A stretch of 6,657 nucleotides of DNA from the NCBI GenBank assembly GCA_002771585.1, contig PCTT01000022.1:1-6657 (forward strand), given 5' to 3'. The stretch's first letter is position 1. Each line of letters opens with the position of its first letter. The DNA is from Candidatus Campbellbacteria bacterium CG22_combo_CG10-13_8_21_14_all_36_13. Lineage in GTDB: Bacteria; Patescibacteriota; Minisyncoccia; Phycocordibacterales; PCTT01. A program made the translations under genes and the position numbers. Shown here piece after piece: positions 3,424 to 6,657 of the stretch. The notes under the pieces are model-generated. The model was not told where the DNA came from. It was given only the letters and a program-made list of their open reading frames with translations, and did no database searches.

Positions 3424-5715
3424 ATGTTATTCCTACGTGGTTGGCTACAAGATTATATAGAAGAAGGATTACCATCTGGAGAAGAGTTGGCAGATAAACT
3501 CGGCCTTCATTCTTTTGAGATTGAAAGTCAAAAACAGCTTGGTGATGATTTCGTGATTGATATTGATATCTTACCAAACAGAGCTCACGACGCTCTTTCT
3601 TATCTTGGAATGGCGATGGAGGTCTCCACAGTATTTTCTTTAAAATTTAGAATGCCGGAGATGCCTTTTGAAAAATCAGAATATAGCTCTGGTGATTATA
3701 TTACTCTTGATATTGAAGATCCAAAGCTGGTGCGTCGTGCCACAAAAAAAATTATTCGAGATATAAAAGTTGATGAGTCTCCAGATTGGTTGCGTGAAAG
3801 ACTTGAGGCAATGGGCCAGAGGTCAATAAACAACATTGTGGATATTACAAACTTTGTGATGTATGAGTTTGGGCAACCTCTGCATGCTTTTGACTACGAC
3901 AAACTAACAAAAGGAAAAGATGGAAAAGTAAATATTCATATACGTGGAGCAAAGAAGGGCGAGAAGATAAAATTACTTGATGGTAGGGAGATGGAATTAG
4001 AAGAAGGTATGCTTGTTATTTCAGATGACGAAAAAGCTCTTGATATCGCTGGCGTAAAGGGTGGTACGGTATCAGGAATAGATGAAAATACAAAAAATAT
4101 AATGGTATCTGTTTGTAATTTTGAACCATCAAATATTAGAAGGACATCAAAGGTTCTCGGACTAAGGACGGATGCTTCAATGAGGTTTGAAAGAGATATT
4201 GCACCAGAACTTGTGCCAGAGGCATTACATAGAGTTTGCCACCTGGTAAAAGAACTTGTTGGTGGTGATATTTCGTCAGATTATTTGGATATATATCCAA
4301 GACCACTTAACCAATACAAATTAGGTGTTACTTTGGATAGGGTGAATAAAATATTAGGCACATCTATTAAGGGAGAAGAGGTGGAAGATATATTTAGACG
4401 CCTTGGATTTAAATATGAAAAATTAATACCAGTAAAAAATGTTTTGGCGTTGGCTCCAAATTATATAGGAGTTCCTTATCTATACGGGGCGTCGGTTCGG
4501 GCTGATGCGCCCAGGAGTTTTGATTGCTCTTCATTTGCGTCTTATTTGTATGCTGAGTCTGGCATGGCTATTCCGTGCACAAGCATAGACCAATATATTT
4601 TTGGAGAGAAAATAAAAGAAGAAGATTTGCGATCTGGTGATTTGGTATTTTCAAATTCTGGGAGTGGCAATATATGGAAAGAAACTCAAGAGTATATGAA
4701 GGGGACAAAAGTGCCAGAAGGTATAGATCATATTGGAATATATATGGGTGATGGACAGGTGATACACGCTACAAGATATAAAAATGGTGTTGTAATGGAA
4801 GATTTAAAAACGTCAGAGCAATTTAAAAATATAATTGGTTATTGTAGAATTCCCTCATCTGATATGGAGAGGTATGTTGTGACTGCTCCATTTTACAGAC
4901 TTGATCTTAGAATAGAAGAAGATTTGATAGAGGAAATTGGACGAGTGTATGGTTATCAAAATATTAAAGAAGAAGAGCCTCACTCTGGCCATGGTCCAGT
5001 GGTGATACACAAAGAATTTTATTGGATAAATAAAATAAAAGATATTTTGGTGGAAGCTGGTTTTTCAGAGGTGCACAACTACACTTTTGTAGACGAGGGT
5101 GAGGTGGAGCTTGAAAATTCATTATCTGTTGATAAAAGTTTTTTGAGAAAGGATATGTTAAGGGGGGTTAACGCGTCTCTCGCGCTTGGAAATCTACATG
5201 CGCCAATTATAGGGTTTGAAAAAATAAAAGTGTTTGAAATTGGTACTGTTTTTGACAGAGAAGGAGAACATTTAGAATTACTTGCTTCAGATAGTGTTTC
5301 AGTAATTCTAAAAGAAAATCTTGGTGTTGATGTTGGGGAAGGAGCTATCAACATAACAAAACTATTAGAAAAATTACCAGATCCTCAAAACTATTCTGAT
5401 TTATCAAAAATAGATTTTGGTGATAATAAATTCTCTAATATATCGCCATATCCATTTATTCTGAGAGATATTGCTCTTTGGGTGCCGAAGGAAGTCGAAA
5501 GTCTTAAAGTCTATAAAGTCATAAAGGAAAATGCTGGTGAGCTGTTGAAGAAAATAAGTCTTTTTGATGAGTTTGAGAAAGATGAAAGGGTGTCTTATGG
5601 ATTTAGGCTTGTTTTTCAATCACAAGAGAAAACGCTTACAGACGTTGAGGTTAACGAAATAATGGATTCAATTACTAAAGAATTAAACAGAAATGATGGA
5701 TGGAGTGTTAGGTAA
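3424..5715 (+). CDS. pheT: Phenylalanyl-tRNA synthetase beta subunit with an inserted NlpC/P60 domain
   Basis: Beta subunit of phenylalanyl-tRNA synthetase, 763 residues. The order is a B1 core (1-70, with VIDIDILPNRAHDALSYLGMA), the B3/B4 editing domain (about 93-280: INNIVDITNFVMYEFGQPLHAFD, then LGLRTDASMRFERD), the first half of B5 (about 298-335), a complete NlpC/P60 domain (about 337-476), the second half of B5 (APFYRLDLRIEEDLIEEIGRVYGY, 488-511), a shortened class II-like domain (about 530-670, KVFEIGTVFD), and the C-terminal FDX-ACB anticodon-binding domain (about 674-763). The OB-fold EMAP-II-like tRNA-binding domain normally inserted near residue 38 is absent. Without the insert the protein would be about 620 residues, against roughly 800 in E. 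coli. ATG 3424 begins the typical MLF..GWL start; no Shine-Dalgarno sequence is visible. The stop overlaps the next gene. Confidence 0.95.
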   Translation: MLFLRGWLQDYIEEGLPSGEELADKLGLHSFEIESQKQLGDDFVIDIDILPNRAHDALSYLGMAMEVSTVFSLKFRMPEMPFEKSEYSSGDYITLDIEDPKLVRRATKKIIRDIKVDESPDWLRERLEAMGQRSINNIVDITNFVMYEFGQPLHAFDYDKLTKGKDGKVNIHIRGAKKGEKIKLLDGREMELEEGMLVISDDEKALDIAGVKGGTVSGIDENTKNIMVSVCNFEPSNIRRTSKVLGLRTDASMRFERDIAPELVPEALHRVCHLVKELVGGDISSDYLDIYPRPLNQYKLGVTLDRVNKILGTSIKGEEVEDIFRRLGFKYEKLIPVKNVLALAPNYIGVPYLYGASVRADAPRSFDCSSFASYLYAESGMAIPCTSIDQYIFGEKIKEEDLRSGDLVFSNSGSGNIWKETQEYMKGTKVPEGIDHIGIYMGDGQVIHATRYKNGVVMEDLKTSEQFKNIIGYCRIPSSDMERYVVTAPFYRLDLRIEEDLIEEIGRVYGYQNIKEEEPHSGHGPVVIHKEFYWINKIKDILVEAGFSEVHNYTFVDEGEVELENSLSVDKSFLRKDMLRGVNASLALGNLHAPIIGFEKIKVFEIGTVFDREGEHLELLASDSVSVILKENLGVDVGEGAINITKLLEKLPDPQNYSDLSKIDFGDNKFSNISPYPFILRDIALWVPKEVESLKVYKVIKENAGELLKKISLFDEFEKDERVSYGFRLVFQSQEKTLTDVEVNEIMDSITKELNRNDGWSVR
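4432..4851 (+). other. NlpC/P60 papain-fold domain inserted in PheT (PheT residues about 337-476)
   Basis: The segment follows the NlpC/P60 pattern from end to end. It has the YIGVPYLYGAS helix-strand start (347-357), the nucleophile motif FDCSSFASYLY with Cys368, and an IPCTSIDQY element (383-391). Next come EEDLRSGDLVFS (399-410), DHIGIYMGDG with His436, and VIHA with the third residue His448. The C-terminal strand is IIGYCRI. The Cys-His-His triad is intact, so activity is possible. Known members are mostly secreted cell-wall endopeptidases or amidases; here there is no export signal and the domain sits in a cytoplasmic enzyme. It interrupts B5 between LGFKYEK and YVVTAPFYRLD, probably in a beta-hairpin loop, so both folds could coexist. 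Its substrate is unknown. Confidence 0.9.
5491..5526 (+). repeat. AAAGTC microrepeat inside pheT
   Basis: GAAGTC, then GAAAGTC, TTAAAGTC, TATAAAGTC and ATAAAG follow with an 8-9 nt period and encode EVESLKVYKVIK in the first helix of the FDX-ACB domain. TATAAAGTC and GTCGAAAGT also occur at 1936-1960. Unlike the pheS array, this does not seem to lengthen the domain. Confidence 0.5.
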
Positions 5716-6226
5716 AAAAATACTAGATGTTCCACATTATTCTCAATTTGATATTGATGACAAATTTTGGATGCTTCGTGGTTGCGCGGTAGCATCGCTT
5801 AAAATGGTTTTAGATTTTCATGGTGTAAAAACACCAGATCTTTTGTCTCTGATAAAAGAAGGTGAAGAGATGGGCGGATTCGGTCCTTCCGGATGGTATC
5901 ATGATTCGCTTGTTTCAATGGTAGAAAAATACGGCCTACGTTCTTACAGAGAAGAAAATATGGATTTGGATAGTGGAATTCAAAAAATTGTTAGTGAAAT
6001 AAAAGCGGATAACCCTGTAATAGTTTCTACTCCAAAATTTATATTAGATATGAAAAAATTCCACATAGTTGTGATTATTGGTTTTGAAATAAAAGATGGA
6101 GAAGTAATCGGTTTTTATTTTCACGATTCTGAATCTACGCCAGGACTTTCAGGAGAGAAAAGATTTGTGAGAATCGATACATTTAAAAATGAATGGCGAA
6201 GGATGGCAATTTTTGTTTCTAAGTAA
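5693..6226 (+). CDS. C39-like cysteine peptidase-fold protein, cytoplasmic
   Basis: 177 residues resembling the peptidase C39-like (C39_2) papain-fold family. The expected catalytic set is visible: Gln18 (oxyanion hole, VPHYSQFD), Cys31 in RGCAVASLKMVLDFHG, His124 in KKFHIVVIIGFE, and Asp145 in FHDSES. A GGFGPSGWYHDSL segment (61-73), with the aromatic/His pattern typical of the family, follows the helix after the Cys. There is no signal peptide, transmembrane segment or attached ABC transporter, so it is not a classical bacteriocin-exporter C39 domain. ATG 5693 (next ATG 5696, GTG 5705) overlaps pheT by 23 nt, implying translational coupling; no Shine-Dalgarno sequence is visible. Its substrate is unknown. 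It is notable that the adjoining PheT also carries a papain-fold domain. Confidence 0.8.
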   Translation: MMDGVLGKKILDVPHYSQFDIDDKFWMLRGCAVASLKMVLDFHGVKTPDLLSLIKEGEEMGGFGPSGWYHDSLVSMVEKYGLRSYREENMDLDSGIQKIVSEIKADNPVIVSTPKFILDMKKFHIVVIIGFEIKDGEVIGFYFHDSESTPGLSGEKRFVRIDTFKNEWRRMAIFVSK

Positions 6227-6229
6227 GAG

Positions 6230-6267
6230 AAAAACCACTTACGTAAACCATACGTATGTGGTTTTTT
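6230..6267 (+). terminator. Bidirectional terminator after the pheT/C39 unit
   Basis: AAAAACCACTTACGTA (6230-6245) pairs with TACGTATGTGGTTTTT (6251-6266) across AACCA, 16 bp with one mismatch, and ends in T6 on the plus strand. The A-rich left arm gives a T-run on the minus strand, so it could also end transcription of the convergent gene at 6290-6547. It begins 4 nt after the C39 stop. Confidence 0.85.
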
Positions 6268-6289
6268 AAATAATGACGCAAATTTGTAT

Positions 6290-6547
6290 CTAATCGGGTG
6301 TCTCTGAAGACACCTCGATCATTACAATTCTGTATCTTTTTTTGAGACCAGGAAATTGTGAAGAAAGATTTTGTTTACTCCCGTTTGATACCTCCATTTG
6401 GAGTCTATGGACTCCGAGACCCCTCATTGAAGAGGAGTCTAAATCTTTAAGGAAGTTTTGGAATCCTTCCGAATTTGTTTCCATACAGGACATAAGTCCG
6501 TAGAAAAGCACTTCCATTGGACTCATGCATTTTGTTGGATCTGTCAT
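6290..6547 (-). CDS. Possible small hypothetical protein, convergent with the pheT unit
   Basis: An 85-residue open frame on the minus strand that I do not recognise. Its middle (MEVLFYGLMSCMETNSEGFQ) could be an amphipathic helix, and it ends with a basic-hydrophobic stretch, LKKRYRIVMIEV. In favour: codon use looks gene-like and the convergent terminator at 6230-6267 suits it. Against: the start (ATG 6547, with AAGGA only 2 nt before it) is poor, and the DNA contains several short hairpins such as GGTGTCT/AGACACC (6297-6314) and GGAGTC/GACTCC (6400-6415). A second minus-strand frame (6635-6447), beginning MTIKINSSNLL, overlaps it, so the true start could lie upstream with a frameshift. I see nothing else in 6548-6657 apart from a weak minus-strand promoter-like pair near 6607-6635. 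Confidence 0.4.
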   Translation of the reverse strand: MTDPTKCMSPMEVLFYGLMSCMETNSEGFQNFLKDLDSSSMRGLGVHRLQMEVSNGSKQNLSSQFPGLKKRYRIVMIEVSSETPD

Positions 6548-6657
6548 TGTCCTTGTTGTTTTGGATGTCTCCAGTTAACCTTTGAATTAGGACAGTTAGA
6601 ATTAATAGATTAGAAGAATTAATTTTAATTGTCATGAAGAAGAAATTTCATCATCTT

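Noticed and set aside
4432..4851. Intein within PheT
   Set aside because: No Cys/Ser at the insert start, no terminal His-Asn plus Cys/Ser/Thr, and no inteins blocks; the residues match NlpC/P60 instead.
734..5619. Minus-strand open frames lying inside rpsB, tsf, pheS and pheT
   Set aside because: They are fully covered by strongly supported genes on the other strand and show no family motifs or plausible starts.

Overview
The window looks like a chromosomal segment of a low-GC bacterium with a very reduced genome, most likely a Patescibacteria/CPR member of the Parcubacteria type. This is an inference from several traits: the synthetase subunits are shortened, EF-Ts is short, no gene start has a convincing Shine-Dalgarno sequence, tRNA-Thr carries no encoded CCA, and A/T-rich microrepeats are scattered through intergenic and coding DNA. 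TGA is used as a stop (pheS) and TGG as Trp, so code 11 fits and the TGA-Gly lineages are unlikely.

Layout. Bases 1-80 hold the 3' end of an unidentified gene. A promoter-like pair precedes rpsB (139-864), followed by tsf (948-1535) and, 4 nt later, a small single-pass membrane protein (1540-1929). This cluster ends at a strong intrinsic terminator (1965-2001). Bases 2002-2250 contain no gene but are packed with hairpins and partial copies of the 3' end of the neighbouring tRNA-Thr(UGU) gene (2251-2323, minus strand). A short divergent promoter region follows, then pheS (2417-3181), a 242-bp A/T-repeat spacer with a small GC-rich hairpin, pheT (3424-5715), and a C39-like cysteine-peptidase-fold gene whose start overlaps the end of pheT (5693-6226). 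A bidirectional terminator separates this from a possible small minus-strand gene (6290-6547).

How the genes work together. rpsB and tsf are the usual ribosomal-protein S2 / elongation-factor Ts pair. pheS and pheT encode the alpha and beta subunits of phenylalanyl-tRNA synthetase. Both are minimal: PheS lacks the N-terminal coiled-coil arm and PheT lacks the OB-fold (EMAP-II-like) tRNA-binding domain.

The most striking feature is in PheT. A complete NlpC/P60 papain-fold domain of about 140 residues, with Cys-His-His all present, is inserted in frame into the B5 domain, which resumes normally afterwards. The gene translationally overlapping pheT encodes a second papain-like fold protein (C39 type), also with an intact catalytic set and no signal peptide. 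An essential cytoplasmic synthetase carrying a peptidase/amidase-like domain, next to a second such protein, is the best candidate here for an undescribed system. Its function cannot be read from the sequence.

The synthetase genes also seem to have absorbed microrepeats: a GAAATCC heptamer array encodes an extra peptide in PheS, and an AAAGTC array lies in the anticodon-binding domain of PheT.
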